Counted from the stretch's first letter, positions 16,979 to 25,976 are shown. The stretch: DNA of 64,000 bases from Pseudotamlana haliotis (GCF_008806375.1 NZ_WAAT01000044.1:143234-207233), one strand, 5' to 3'. Numbers and translations are program-made. Notes: generated from the sequence alone by a model not told the origin.

Positions 16979-17779
16979 ATGAAAAAAATACTACTTTTTA
17001 TTGCCGTACTATTATCGTTACAAGTGGTTGCTCAAAACATTAATCGGGTTGAGGTTTCAGGGAAAATTATTGTAGAAGGTGGTGACCTTTCAGGAATTAC
17101 GGTTTTTAATAAAACTGCTAAAGCAGGAACCATTACCAATGATCAAGGTGAATTTAAATTACAAGTGGCTTTAAATGATGAGGTCAATGTCAGTGCGCTT
17201 CAATATGAGAATATTAGTTTTCAAGTTAATGAGGCTATTTTAAAGTCTAAGCGGATGAAACTTTTTTTAATTGAAGAAATCAATAAGTTAGAAGAGGTTG
17301 TCGTTTCTGAAAAAGGCTTAACGGGAAATTTAGAAACAGACCTAAAAGAAGCCGCTCCATTTAAACCGCAGCTAGATGCCTTGTATTTCGGAGTTAAAAA
17401 TAATATGGACCATGAGTTTAAACCTGATAACAAAACCAAGGTTGAAAATTTAGGACAAAACTACCAACAGCAACACATGATTAATGGATTGAATATTGTC
17501 AATGTTGTTGATCAATTATTACTCCCTATTTTCCGTTCCAACGTTCCAGATAAAAAGAAAGCTGGCGTTCCAGAAGTGCCAATCGAATCTATTAAACATT
17601 ATTTTGGCGCTCAATTCTTAGTAGATAATTTTAATATTCCAGAGCACCGTGTGGACGAATTTATTCAGTATGTAGAGCGAGATGCATATGATTATGATTT
17701 ACTTAACTATGGTAAAGAAATGGAGTTTTTGGAGTTCCTTAACCAAAAAAGTATTGAGTTTTTAAACATGAAAAAATAG
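16979..17779 (+). CDS. Secreted carboxypeptidase-regulatory-like domain protein, copy 1
   Basis: A 266-residue protein with signal peptide MKKILLFIAVLLSLQVVAQ. Residues about 20-105 look like the beta-sandwich CarboxypepD_reg-like domain common in Bacteroidota (VSGKIIVEGGDLSGITVFNKT...TNDQGEFKLQV). The rest is helical and unrecognised. It is paralogous to the next gene: both share the domain, the LEE..NELDEV-type motif and similar length, with low identity later. In TonB-dependent receptors this domain is an N-terminal extension, but no barrel follows here. Function is unknown; an envelope location is likely. Confidence 0.7.
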   Translation: MKKILLFIAVLLSLQVVAQNINRVEVSGKIIVEGGDLSGITVFNKTAKAGTITNDQGEFKLQVALNDEVNVSALQYENISFQVNEAILKSKRMKLFLIEEINKLEEVVVSEKGLTGNLETDLKEAAPFKPQLDALYFGVKNNMDHEFKPDNKTKVENLGQNYQQQHMINGLNIVNVVDQLLLPIFRSNVPDKKKAGVPEVPIESIKHYFGAQFLVDNFNIPEHRVDEFIQYVERDAYDYDLLNYGKEMEFLEFLNQKSIEFLNMKK

Positions 17780-17869
17780 GGCTTCATCGTTTTTAACTTA
17801 ACCTTATCAGCTGTTTAATAGTTCTTTAAGAATTTATATGCGTTTTTTGTTGTTATAACTAAACCAACA

Positions 17870-18664
17870 ATGAAACGTCTCCTTCTGTTTGCCTTATTTT
17901 TTTCTTGGGCATTTCTAGTCACAGCTCAATCCATTGATTTATTCGGAAAGATTAAAAGTGGTGCCAATGTTGAGAATATACATGTCATCAATAAAACCCA
18001 ACAGCGTTTCACAACAACCAATACTCAAGGTGAATTTACTATTCCTGTAAAAGTGAATGACACCCTAATGTTTTCGTCCATACAACATAAACCGCACGAA
18101 CAGGTTGTTTCAGAATTCATTTTTAAAAATAAAATCATCGTTGTTCACTTAGAAGAGCAAGTAAATGAACTCGATGAGGTTAATGTTGGAAGGCTGTTAA
18201 CCGGTGATTTAATGTCTGACATTGAGAATACTACAGGCGAAGTCCCTATTAATTTTTATGATGTTGGGATTCCTGGGTATACAGGTAAAATAGCCACAGA
18301 AAGTGAGCGCAATTTATACGAAGCTAATGGTGATGGTGTCGCTTTTGAAACCTTATTGCTTCAGGTTTTAACTTTAAACGTCTCAGTAAACCCTATAATT
18401 AATGCTATTTCAGGTCGTACTAAATATTTAAAGGAGCATGTTGAAATGGAAAGGAAGTCGGAGCTATTAAGAAAAGTAAAATTAAGAGTTTCCGAAACGT
18501 TTTTTGAATTGCATAGTTTACCAGAAGATAAAAGAAATGATTTTTTCTATTTCTGTGAGGAAGATGAAAATTTTGAAGAAGCTTGTCAGGGGAAAACAGA
18601 TTTTGAAATATTTCAGTTTTTAGAAAAAAAGTATAAGCAATATATGGAAAACCTCGAAAATTAG
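17870..18664 (+). CDS. Secreted carboxypeptidase-regulatory-like domain protein, copy 2
   Basis: A 264-residue protein with signal peptide MKRLLLFALFFSWAFLVTAQ. The regulatory-like beta domain covers about residues 22-105 (LFGKIKSGANVENIHVINKT...TTNTQGEFTIPVKVNDTLMFSSIQH). A helical, charged C-terminal region follows. It matches copy 1 in layout, including the position of NKT and QGEF, and so arose by tandem duplication followed by strong divergence. It lies 90 nt after copy 1 and 75 nt before the DUF6702-like gene on the same strand, so cotranscription is likely. No enzyme motif is visible. Confidence 0.7.
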   Translation: MKRLLLFALFFSWAFLVTAQSIDLFGKIKSGANVENIHVINKTQQRFTTTNTQGEFTIPVKVNDTLMFSSIQHKPHEQVVSEFIFKNKIIVVHLEEQVNELDEVNVGRLLTGDLMSDIENTTGEVPINFYDVGIPGYTGKIATESERNLYEANGDGVAFETLLLQVLTLNVSVNPIINAISGRTKYLKEHVEMERKSELLRKVKLRVSETFFELHSLPEDKRNDFFYFCEEDENFEEACQGKTDFEIFQFLEKKYKQYMENLEN

Positions 18665-18739
18665 AATGAAATTCGTTTTCAAGTCCTTAAGATTCCCTTT
18701 ATGCCCTTAAAATATTTAATTTAGCAAAAAATTCTCCGA

Positions 18740-19240
18740 ATGAAATTGAATAAGTTATTACTGTTGTTGCTTATCCTTCCGCTTTGCGCATTTTCTAGTT
18801 TACACAAATACTATATAAGTGTGACTCAAGTAGAATTTGTAGAAGAGAAACAATCTGTTCAAATCATTTCGAGAATTTTTATTGATGATTTTGAATTATT
18901 ACTACGTGAGCGCTATGATGAAGGGATTACTCTAGCCGGTGAGAATGAGACACCAACGGCAGATACTTACATTACTAAATACTTAAAAGATAAAATAAAT
19001 ATAAAGATAAATGGGGTAGACATGACCCTGAAGTTTATAGGGAAAACCTATGAAGCCGATATCATGAAATGTTACCTTGAAATTGAAGGAGTAAGGGCTG
19101 TAAAAACTTTCGAAATGAGCAATAAAGTGCTTTTTGATCTCTTTTCAGATCAACAGAATATTGTAAAAACAAAAATCAATTCGAAGCAAAAAAGCTTCAT
19201 TTTATACGCTCAAAAAGACAGTAACATGTTAAAATTTTAA
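18740..19240 (+). CDS. DUF6702-like exported protein
   Basis: A 166-residue protein with N-terminal signal MKLNKLLLLLLILPLCAFS. The mature part begins HKYYISVTQVEFVEEKQSVQIISRIFIDDFE, the pattern I associate with DUF6702 proteins of Bacteroidota, which typically sit next to an M1 peptidase gene. That context holds here, with the peptidase 113 nt downstream. Function is unknown; it may be a small periplasmic or outer-membrane partner. The family call is from memory. Confidence 0.72.
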   Translation: MKLNKLLLLLLILPLCAFSSLHKYYISVTQVEFVEEKQSVQIISRIFIDDFELLLRERYDEGITLAGENETPTADTYITKYLKDKINIKINGVDMTLKFIGKTYEADIMKCYLEIEGVRAVKTFEMSNKVLFDLFSDQQNIVKTKINSKQKSFILYAQKDSNMLKF

Positions 19241-19353
19241 ATTTTACGTGGATTTGCTTTTGATTTTGAGTACTTTCGTTCACTTTTAGTTGAATTATTA
19301 ATAAAACGAATCCAAACCAATAATAAATTAACCACCCGAAAAATAGAATAAAT

Positions 19354-21660
19354 ATGAGAAAAATCGTTTATTTCTGCCTTTCATTAGTGTTTGTAACTTC
19401 TGGAATGTATGCTCAAGAGGAAGAAAAGGAACAAGTAAAAACAGGCCACACCAATACCAATAAGTTTAAGCAATTATACGATGAGTTTTCTACTCCTAAT
19501 ATGTACAGAGCGGCTTCTGGAGCCCCAGGTGTAGCCTATTATCAGCAGCAAGCTGATTATAAAATGGATATCGTTTTAGATGACAAATTAGCTAAAATAA
19601 CAGGTGATGAAACTATAACTTACACCAATAACTCTCCAGATAATTTAAAGTACTTGTGGGTGCAACTAGATCAAAATCAACGAGCACAAGACTCAAAGTC
19701 ACCATTAATAGAATCATCAGGGTTTGATCCTTTTGCGCTACCAGGACAATTTACACATGATTATTTGCAAAATGGTTTAGATCGTGGCTTTCATATAGAA
19801 GCTGTTACTTTAACTAATGGTGATGCTTTACCACACATGATTAATAGAACCATGATGCGTATTGAATTGCCAGAAGTATTAAAGAGTGGTGATAAATTTT
19901 CATTTTCAATTAAATGGTGGTATAACGTTAATAATCACGTAGACGAAGGCGGACGCTCAGGTTATGAGTTCTTTCCAGAAAATGGTAATCGTTCTTATGT
20001 AATTGCTCAGTTCTACCCAAGAATGGCCGTTTACAGCGATGTAGAAGGTTGGCAAAATTCACAATTCTGGGGACGTGATGAATTCGCATTACCTTTTGGA
20101 GATTTTGAAGTAAATATTACAGTACCTGCCGATCATATTCTTGACGGAACCGGGGTGCTTACCAATAGAAAAGAGGTGTACACTAAAGACATGATGAAGC
20201 GCTACGAAGACGCTAAAAAATCATTTGTAGAGCCTGTAATTATAGCAAATCAAGCTGAAGCAGAAGCACGCGAGAAATCATTTTCTGAAAAGACTAAAAC
20301 GTGGAAGCTTAAAGCAGAAAACGTTCGTGATTTTGGTTTTGCAACTTCAAGAAAATATATCTTAGATATGATGGCCGTTAAAGTAGGATCGAAAGATGTG
20401 ATGGCGGTATCGCTTTATTCTAAAGAAGGAAATCCTTTATGGGAAGCTTGGTCTACAAAAGCTGTAGCTAGTACTTTAGAAACCTATTCACGTATGACCT
20501 TCGATTACCCTTATCATAAAGCCATATCAGTGCATGCGCAGCGTCAAGGTATGGAATATCCTATGATTTGTTGGAATTACGGGCGTCCAGAAAAGGATGG
20601 TTCGTATAGCGATCGTGTAAAATACGGTATGATGGGTGTGATCATTCATGAGGTTGGTCATAACTTCTTTCCAATGATTGTAAACAGTGATGAACGTCAA
20701 TGGACATGGATGGACGAAGGATTAAACACCTTTGTGCAGTACGTAGCCGAGCAAGACTTCGGAGAAAAATATCCAGCAGCCTTATCTGAAAAAGATAAGC
20801 ATTTCCCATCAGATCGCGGACCAGCAAAAATGATTGTACCGTACATGGGCGGTGATCAAGATTTCATTGCACCAATCATGACCAAAGGTATAAATACCTA
20901 CCAATTCGGTAATAACGCCTATGGAAAACCAGCAACAGCATTAAACATCTTAAGAGAAACTGTAATGGGACATGAGTTGTTCGATTATGCTTTTAAAGAA
21001 TATGCTCACCGTTGGAAATTCAAACATCCAACTCCAGAAGATTTCTTTAGAACGATGGAAGACGCTTCAGCATTCGATTTAGATTGGTACTGGAGAGGTT
21101 GGTTCTATACAACTGACTGGGTTGATATCGGTGTCAAAGAGGTTAAAAAATATTTTGTGTCTTCAGAGCCAAATGCTTACGTAAAAGACATGGCCAAAGC
21201 CCAAGGTTTTGATGTGAAAAACTTACGTCCGTTAGTGTTTATGGTTGAAGAAGGAAGTGAAGATTATAAAGTGGAATTGTCTCAAGGTAATCTTTTAGAT
21301 CATAGCACACCGTTAAAAGAATACTTAATGGATAACTTCACGCCAGAAGAGCGTGCAAAACTTAAAAATCCAAAGTATTTCTACAACATTACTTTTAATA
21401 AACCAGGAGGTTTGGTGATGCCAATTATTGTAGAGTACACTTATGCTGATGGTACTAAGAAAAACGAAACCTATCCGGCACAAATTTGGAGACTTAACGA
21501 CAACGAAGTTTCTAAAGCCGTTGCTTCAGAAAAAGAAATCGTGTCTATTAAAATAGATCCAAATGAAGAAACTGCCGATGTTGATACTAACAATAATACA
21601 TGGCCAGCAGTAGAGCAGCCAAGTGAGTTTGATGAATTTAAAAGTCAATCAAGCAACTAA
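19354..21660 (+). CDS. M1-family zinc metallopeptidase, exported
   Basis: A 768-residue protein with a signal peptide ending MYAQ. After an N-terminal beta domain comes the gluzincin core. HEVGH at residues 432-436 gives the zinc histidines and catalytic Glu433. The third ligand Glu455 lies in WMDEGLNTFVQY, exactly the HExxH-x18-E spacing. The usual GxMEN substrate motif is replaced by QGMEYPMICW. The C-terminal third is beta-rich and acidic. It probably acts as a periplasmic or cell-surface aminopeptidase processing peptides. A terminator follows at 21685-21714. The preceding DUF6702-like gene is its usual neighbour. Confidence 0.9.
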   Translation: MRKIVYFCLSLVFVTSGMYAQEEEKEQVKTGHTNTNKFKQLYDEFSTPNMYRAASGAPGVAYYQQQADYKMDIVLDDKLAKITGDETITYTNNSPDNLKYLWVQLDQNQRAQDSKSPLIESSGFDPFALPGQFTHDYLQNGLDRGFHIEAVTLTNGDALPHMINRTMMRIELPEVLKSGDKFSFSIKWWYNVNNHVDEGGRSGYEFFPENGNRSYVIAQFYPRMAVYSDVEGWQNSQFWGRDEFALPFGDFEVNITVPADHILDGTGVLTNRKEVYTKDMMKRYEDAKKSFVEPVIIANQAEAEAREKSFSEKTKTWKLKAENVRDFGFATSRKYILDMMAVKVGSKDVMAVSLYSKEGNPLWEAWSTKAVASTLETYSRMTFDYPYHKAISVHAQRQGMEYPMICWNYGRPEKDGSYSDRVKYGMMGVIIHEVGHNFFPMIVNSDERQWTWMDEGLNTFVQYVAEQDFGEKYPAALSEKDKHFPSDRGPAKMIVPYMGGDQDFIAPIMTKGINTYQFGNNAYGKPATALNILRETVMGHELFDYAFKEYAHRWKFKHPTPEDFFRTMEDASAFDLDWYWRGWFYTTDWVDIGVKEVKKYFVSSEPNAYVKDMAKAQGFDVKNLRPLVFMVEEGSEDYKVELSQGNLLDHSTPLKEYLMDNFTPEERAKLKNPKYFYNITFNKPGGLVMPIIVEYTYADGTKKNETYPAQIWRLNDNEVSKAVASEKEIVSIKIDPNEETADVDTNNNTWPAVEQPSEFDEFKSQSSN

Positions 21661-21684
21661 AAACAGTAAAAATAATTATAAAAG

Positions 21685-21714
21685 AAAGTCGATTTTTAAA
21701 ATCGGCTTTTTTTT
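21685..21714 (+). terminator. Rho-independent terminator after the M1 peptidase
   Basis: AAGTCGATTTT pairs with AAAATCGGCTT (one G.T wobble) and is followed by a T run up to 21714. Confidence 0.75.
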
Positions 21715-21734
21715 ATTCTAACAAAACAACTTAG

Positions 21735-21742
21735 TATATTTG
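21735..21742 (+). promoter_or_regulatory. -7 box very close to the tatA start
   Basis: TATATTTG matches TAnnTTTG exactly but ends only 4 nt before the GTG start of tatA. If used, the transcript would be leaderless or nearly so. No -33 TTG is seen at the usual distance. Confidence 0.4.
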
Positions 21743-21746
21743 TAGC

Positions 21747-22034
21747 GTGATACAGCAAGCAACATTCTTATTTATTAGCGGTGCAGAAATAGCCTTCATA
21801 CTGTTTATTGCCATAATGGTATTTGGTGCCGATAAGTTACCAGAAATCGCAAGAGGTTTAGGTAAAGGCATGCGCACGCTTAAAGATGCTTCAAACGGCA
21901 TCAAGCACGAAATCACCAAAACGGCCGAAAATAGCGGTATTGACACCAGCATCACTTCAGATGTTAAGAAAGAACTCGACAAGGTTAAAGACGATCTTGA
22001 AGACTTTACCGGTTCTGTTCGACGTAAATTCTAA
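21747..22034 (+). CDS. tatA: Twin-arginine translocase subunit TatA/E
   Basis: A 95-residue protein: one short N-terminal membrane helix (GAEIAFILFIAIMVFGAD), the FGADKLPEIARGLGKGMRTLKDA amphipathic hinge and helix typical of TatA, then a charged tail. It forms the pore-associated component of Tat export together with TatC, which is not in this window. The start is GTG at 21747; no ATG, GTG or TTG occurs between it and the first helix, so this start is forced. It stands alone on the plus strand. Confidence 0.9.
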   Translation: MIQQATFLFISGAEIAFILFIAIMVFGADKLPEIARGLGKGMRTLKDASNGIKHEITKTAENSGIDTSITSDVKKELDKVKDDLEDFTGSVRRKF

Positions 22035-22048
22035 AATCCTACCACTTA

Positions 22049-22135
22049 TTTGGGCGTTACCCTAGCGGGTCAGGCTCTCGGCAGTCGCTCTCTGCGAGGA
22101 GCTCCAACAATGCCTCCATCCTTAACGCGGGCGTG
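22049..22135. repeat. Intergenic repeat element, short copy
   Basis: Begins TTTGGGCGTTACC and ends near ATCCTTAACGC. The ends GCGTTA (22054-22059) and TAACGC (22123-22128) are inverted repeats. Internal blocks GGTCaGGCT and ATGCC are shared with the copy at 62041-62220. It is clearly richer in G and C than its surroundings. Such palindromic elements are, to my recollection, common between flavobacterial genes. Confidence 0.65.
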
Positions 22136-22356
22136 TTTGCTAATTAGTTACATCTTCATAATATTTAAAACTTACTGTCTTAGGTGAATTACAATATTAT
22201 TTATTTGATTATTTCTGTTTTAATTACAACTTCATAATTATTGAATTTTCTCACTATAAAATTTCAGAGTTATTGACGGGTGTATTATATTTCGCCTTTC
22301 AAATAAAATAGGTGCGTGGCGTGTTTGTTTTATTTAACAAACTAACCTATAACCAA

Positions 22357-23247
22357 ATGAAAAAAGCGACCTTAATTTTTTCTTGCCTAATTTTTGCATT
22401 TTTAGCGCTTGCCTGTTCCAGTGATGATGCTTCTAGTGATGTAGATTCAATGACTCCTGTTGTATTTGAGAGCTTATCTGTTTCTGAAAACTTATCGTTT
22501 ACAGATGAACCAATTACATTAACCCTGAATGCTAGTAGTTTTAGTACTGTTGATTTTGTGTTTTCTGATCCCAACATGACATCTCGTAAAATTGATAAAA
22601 CGACTTATGAAATAAGCGCTAGTAAAGGATTGGAAGGCAGTGTGAGTGTAGAACTTTCTAATGGAGGATCTTCCGAAACCCAATCTGTAGACTTAGAATT
22701 TGTTGAACACGGTGTTGTTAACTCTAATATCGTTGAAGGCATTAAGATTGACGTTGATACTACCGAGAGGCTGCTAGAAGTCTTAGGAGAGCCACATGGG
22801 AAACTATTTCACACTTCTAGAAATGAGGAGACCTGGGGCTATTATTCTGGCGTTTTATTCACCGTAAATACGCTAACTAATATCATTACTTCAGCAGAAA
22901 TCAATACATACAGTAGGATTTTACAATCATATAAGGGAGACGTTATAATTCAAACGTACCCATATTTAATCAATAATTCTCTTGATTTTAGCGGTTCAGA
23001 AAGAGGAAAAATGGATGAAATAGTTGATAAGTTCGGCTTGCCATCTTTTACATTTACTGGCACTTTACCATCCCCTCTAGTAAGTCTTAAAAGAGAACTT
23101 AGAGCGCCTACATCATCAGCTCAAGGTGTATATCAATACGCGTATTTTCATGACAATAATCAAGAACATAGTATCTATGTTTTGTTTTATTCCGATGCTA
23201 TAGATAATTATAAGGATGAATATTTGTTGGGGTTATGGGTTGATTAA
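22357..23247 (+). CDS. Hypothetical lipoprotein
   Basis: 296 residues from the ATG at 22357; an upstream in-frame GTG would add 15 residues before the signal peptide and is rejected. The signal MKKATLIFSCLIFAFLALAC ends in a lipobox followed by SSDD, acidic residues typical of surface-exported Bacteroidota lipoproteins. The first part (~30-120) looks like an Ig-like or Big-type beta domain (LSFTDEPITLTLNAS). The rest, with VDTTERLLEVLGEPHGK and EIVDKFGLPSFTF, recalls small repeated domains that sense a computed slope or pair, but I cannot name them. The internal similarity of LGEPHGK and FGLPSFT suggests two related halves. Function is unknown. Confidence 0.65.
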   Translation: MKKATLIFSCLIFAFLALACSSDDASSDVDSMTPVVFESLSVSENLSFTDEPITLTLNASSFSTVDFVFSDPNMTSRKIDKTTYEISASKGLEGSVSVELSNGGSSETQSVDLEFVEHGVVNSNIVEGIKIDVDTTERLLEVLGEPHGKLFHTSRNEETWGYYSGVLFTVNTLTNIITSAEINTYSRILQSYKGDVIIQTYPYLINNSLDFSGSERGKMDEIVDKFGLPSFTFTGTLPSPLVSLKRELRAPTSSAQGVYQYAYFHDNNQEHSIYVLFYSDAIDNYKDEYLLGLWVD

Positions 23248-23306
23248 TTTATTTTTCAAGCCTTAGTATGAGAAGTTTATGAATTAATACTATGAAGTCA
23301 TCACTC

Positions 23307-23394
23307 GGTGTTTGCTTATCCAATATATTGGGCTTCACCTCCAGCTTTGTTTAAGTTGTTTTTGGAGGTTATAATTGGTAATAAACCAAACACC
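23307..23394. other. Structured intergenic element between convergent genes
   Basis: The outer arms GGTGTTTG (23307-23314) and CAAACACC (23387-23394) are perfectly complementary, as are inner arms ACCTCCA (23337-23343) and TGGAGGT (23363-23369). A 12-bp palindrome, CCAATATATTGG (23320-23331), lies between them. No T run of terminator type follows. It may act as a bidirectional terminator or be a decayed repeat element. Confidence 0.45.
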
Positions 23395-23396
23395 AA

Positions 23397-24038
23397 TCAC
23401 AACTTCCTGCTAATCGTCAAACCATCACGAATGGGTAAAAGTACGGTTTCAATTCTCGGGTCTTCTTTGATGAGGGTATTATAGTCTAAAACCGCTTTAG
23501 TAGATTTATCATCAGGTTTTAAGGGGTCTAATACTTTACCACTCCAAAGCACGTTGTCTGATAATATGATACCGCCTACATTGAGTTTGTCAATAATCAG
23601 GTTGAAGTAGTTGGGGTAATTTTCTTTATCGGCATCAATAAAAATTAAATCGAAGGTTTTATCTAGTTTAGGAATGATCTCTAAAGCATCGCCTAAATGT
23701 TGAAAAATTTGTGGGCCGTACTCAGATTTGTCAAAATATTTACGCTGGAAATCAAATAATTCCTCATTAACATCTAAAGTGTGGAGCTCACCCTCTTTTT
23801 GCATGCCTTCCGCTAAACAAAGTGCCGAATAACCTGTGTATGTTCCTATTTCTAAAATATTTTTAGGATTGACCAGTTTTGAAATCAAACTTAAAATACG
23901 GCCTTGATAATGCCCACTAAGCATACGTGGTTGCAGTATCTTTTGATAAGTTTCACGTGTGAGTTGCTGTAGTAATTCTGGTTCGTTTTCAGAATGTTTT
24001 ACAACATAATCATCTAAGTTTTCCGAAATAAAATGCAT
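23397..24038 (-). CDS. O-methyltransferase, CCoAOMT-like family
   Basis: A 213-residue class I SAM-dependent methyltransferase. Motif I is ILEIGTYTGYSALCLAEGM, followed by LHTLDVNEE, the metal/substrate motif DLIFIDADKENYPNY and LSDNVLWSGKV. These are the marks of the caffeoyl-CoA/catechol O-methyltransferase family; bacterial members include the tRNA methyltransferase TrmR, so the substrate is open. It lies 42 nt downstream of the ACMS decarboxylase gene on the same strand and may be the last gene of the kynurenine operon, where a catechol-like substrate such as 3-hydroxyanthranilate would be available. That link is speculative. Confidence 0.85.
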   Translation of the reverse strand: MHFISENLDDYVVKHSENEPELLQQLTRETYQKILQPRMLSGHYQGRILSLISKLVNPKNILEIGTYTGYSALCLAEGMQKEGELHTLDVNEELFDFQRKYFDKSEYGPQIFQHLGDALEIIPKLDKTFDLIFIDADKENYPNYFNLIIDKLNVGGIILSDNVLWSGKVLDPLKPDDKSTKAVLDYNTLIKEDPRIETVLLPIRDGLTISRKL

Positions 24039-24080
24039 GTGTTTTTGTGTTTAATTCTTGATACTTAAGAAGCTTCAAAA

Positions 24081-25208
24081 TTAACTTAAAATTCTTTTAA
24101 TCAACTTTTCTTTTGCTACTTTATCGTCACCATGTAACCATTGAATCACGTTGTTTTCCCAAATGGCATCGTACTCCTCTTGATTGATGATTTCTCTTTC
24201 TTTAGCCAAATCTAAGATTTTACCAGGGTAAGATGATTGTTTTTCGTTTTCCATTTCACCCAAAGGGTAGGGGTCGTCAAGGCCCATAATCACTTGTTTT
24301 GAACCGTGGTTTTTTATAAGTAATTCTAAGCTTCCAGTATCATGAACTAAAGTATCAAAAAAGATGTTTTTATGGCCTACGGCTTTTCTAGGGTGGTGTT
24401 TGCCCTCAAATAAATCGGGTCTACCATCAAAACCTTGAATACGGCGTCCTAAATTAATCTGTGCTAATTGTCCGCCATGAGCAAAACAAGTTCGCATATT
24501 GGGATATTTATCTTGATAACCGTTTAAGGTTAAAAAATGATAAGCATCAGCGCATTGTGCGAGCATCCAAATAAGATGAAAACGCCACGACGTGTTTTCT
24601 AGTTTAATGAATTTTTCACCGTCATAAGGATGAATCTCCACAGCTAAATTGTATTTATTGGCCAACTCAAAAATAGGTTCATTAGCTTCATCAAAAATAC
24701 AACGCCAGGTGCCTATGGTGTCCATATAATGGGTTGGTAAACATAATAATTGTAGACCTAAGGTTTCTACGCAGCGCTCAATTTCCCAACAGGCACTATT
24801 TACGAAGCCAGGATGTACCACAAACCCGCAGGTAAATTTACTGGGGTGATCTTGTTGTATTTTAGCATTAAAGTCATTTTGAAATTTTAAGGCCTTCTTC
24901 ATTTCTTCAACACGTAAACCGTTGCCGTATAATTGTGATAGGTTTAGAACTACCGCATGGTCAAGGTGGTTGCGGTCCATCCACTCTAACTTTTCTTCTA
25001 GAAAAAAACTAGAATGCGTTACGGGGCGACTCCAGTCTTTTTGTAGCATAAATTTACGCTCTTTATCCACCCAAAAGATTTCTTTTTCTCGCATGAAATC
25101 TGGGATGTCTTCAGGATAGGGTAACAGGTGTGAATGCCCGTTTATGCGTAGTTTTTTAGCCTTATCTAGTATTCCTGAAGAGTGGGAACTCATGTGTGCT
25201 TCTTTCAT
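24081..25208 (-). CDS. 2-amino-3-carboxymuconate-6-semialdehyde decarboxylase
   Basis: A 375-residue amidohydrolase-fold enzyme. The N-terminal metal motif HSH lies in RINGHSHLLPYPED. Later ligand-type residues occur in VEIHPYD, CFAHGGQ and MGLDDPYPLGE, in the order known for ACMSD, a zinc decarboxylase. It removes CO2 from the ring-opened product of 3-hydroxyanthranilate, giving 2-aminomuconate semialdehyde and diverting flux from quinolinate and NAD. The context settles the call: the dioxygenase gene lies immediately upstream and the semialdehyde dehydrogenase two genes earlier. An alternative ATG five codons in (MSSHSSG) is possible. Confidence 0.9.
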   Translation of the reverse strand: MKEAHMSSHSSGILDKAKKLRINGHSHLLPYPEDIPDFMREKEIFWVDKERKFMLQKDWSRPVTHSSFFLEEKLEWMDRNHLDHAVVLNLSQLYGNGLRVEEMKKALKFQNDFNAKIQQDHPSKFTCGFVVHPGFVNSACWEIERCVETLGLQLLCLPTHYMDTIGTWRCIFDEANEPIFELANKYNLAVEIHPYDGEKFIKLENTSWRFHLIWMLAQCADAYHFLTLNGYQDKYPNMRTCFAHGGQLAQINLGRRIQGFDGRPDLFEGKHHPRKAVGHKNIFFDTLVHDTGSLELLIKNHGSKQVIMGLDDPYPLGEMENEKQSSYPGKILDLAKEREIINQEEYDAIWENNVIQWLHGDDKVAKEKLIKRILS

Positions 25209-25260
25209 TTTTTAAGGTGTTTCGATGCTTCTTTCGAGAAATCGTCTAGATGATTGCGCT

Positions 25261-25794
25261 TTAATCTATTTTTACTTTTTTAGGAGGCTGCATCACTTCG
25301 CCACAATTGGGGCAGCAGCGTTTGTTTTCATCACCATAGAACTTATCAAATATTTTAGGCATATCGGTTTCAATGTTTCCTAAGGTAAAATCTTCTTCGT
25401 AAAGTTTGGTGACACAATTTTCACAAAACCAAAGCAAAGCATCTCGCGTACCTTTAGGGCGTTTGTATTCAATTACCAAACCAACAGTATTGGCGCCACG
25501 TTGTGGGGAATGTGGTACTTTTGGTGGAAGCAAGTAGATATCTCCTTCCTTAATATGAACATCTTTAGGCGTACCATTGTCAATTATTTTTAAAACAATA
25601 TCGCCTTCCACTTGATAGAAAAATTCAGGTGTTTCATTGTAATGATAATCCTTACGGCTATTGGGGCCACCAACAACCATCACAATAAAGTCGCCATCTT
25701 TCCAAACCACTTTATTGCCAACGGGTGGTTTTAAAAGGTGCCTGTTTTCTTCAATCCAAGCTTTAAAATTTATAGGTGATGTTAACTGACTCAT
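25261..25794 (-). CDS. 3-hydroxyanthranilate 3,4-dioxygenase
   Basis: A 177-residue cupin dioxygenase that opens the ring of 3-hydroxyanthranilate to ACMS. The catalytic iron ligands are His51 and Glu57 in HYNETPEFFY and His95 in VPHSPQRG. The bacterial C-terminal rubredoxin-like iron site is present: Cys124 and Cys127 in CENC, and Cys161 and Cys164 in CPNC. The length is typical of the bacterial enzyme. It lies between the SDR and ACMSD genes. A 16-nt motif shared with the SDR leader stands 7 nt before its ATG. Confidence 0.93.
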   Translation of the reverse strand: MSQLTSPINFKAWIEENRHLLKPPVGNKVVWKDGDFIVMVVGGPNSRKDYHYNETPEFFYQVEGDIVLKIIDNGTPKDVHIKEGDIYLLPPKVPHSPQRGANTVGLVIEYKRPKGTRDALLWFCENCVTKLYEEDFTLGNIETDMPKIFDKFYGDENKRCCPNCGEVMQPPKKVKID

Positions 25795-25801
25795 GCTAAG
25801 A

Positions 25802-25817
25802 AACCCTATTAAGCTCC
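25802..25817 (-). promoter_or_regulatory. Leader motif before the dioxygenase gene
   Basis: On the minus strand GGAGCTTAATAGGGTT ends 7 nt before the ATG. It matches 15 of 16 bases of the motif before the SDR gene at the same distance. AGGG within it could pair with 16S rRNA. A hairpin lies just upstream at about 25837-25858. Confidence 0.45.
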
Positions 25818-25976
25818 TTAAAGGAGCAACTCAAATCGGGTATTTGAGTTTTTTTATTAATCTTTGATATAAAGATAAAAAAGAAACAACTATTTGATGC
25901 GTTTCAAAACAGTTTTGATTTTATGCTTTACCTGTTCCGTTAGAACAAAATGAAACTGTGTAAGGGTACACTAATC

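Noticed and set aside
25837..25858. The hairpin AACTCAAAT...ATTTGAGTT as a terminator of the SDR message
   Set aside because: The T run lies on the plus-strand side only, so on the minus strand, where the genes are read, it is not of terminator form. It may affect processing or be a leader hairpin.
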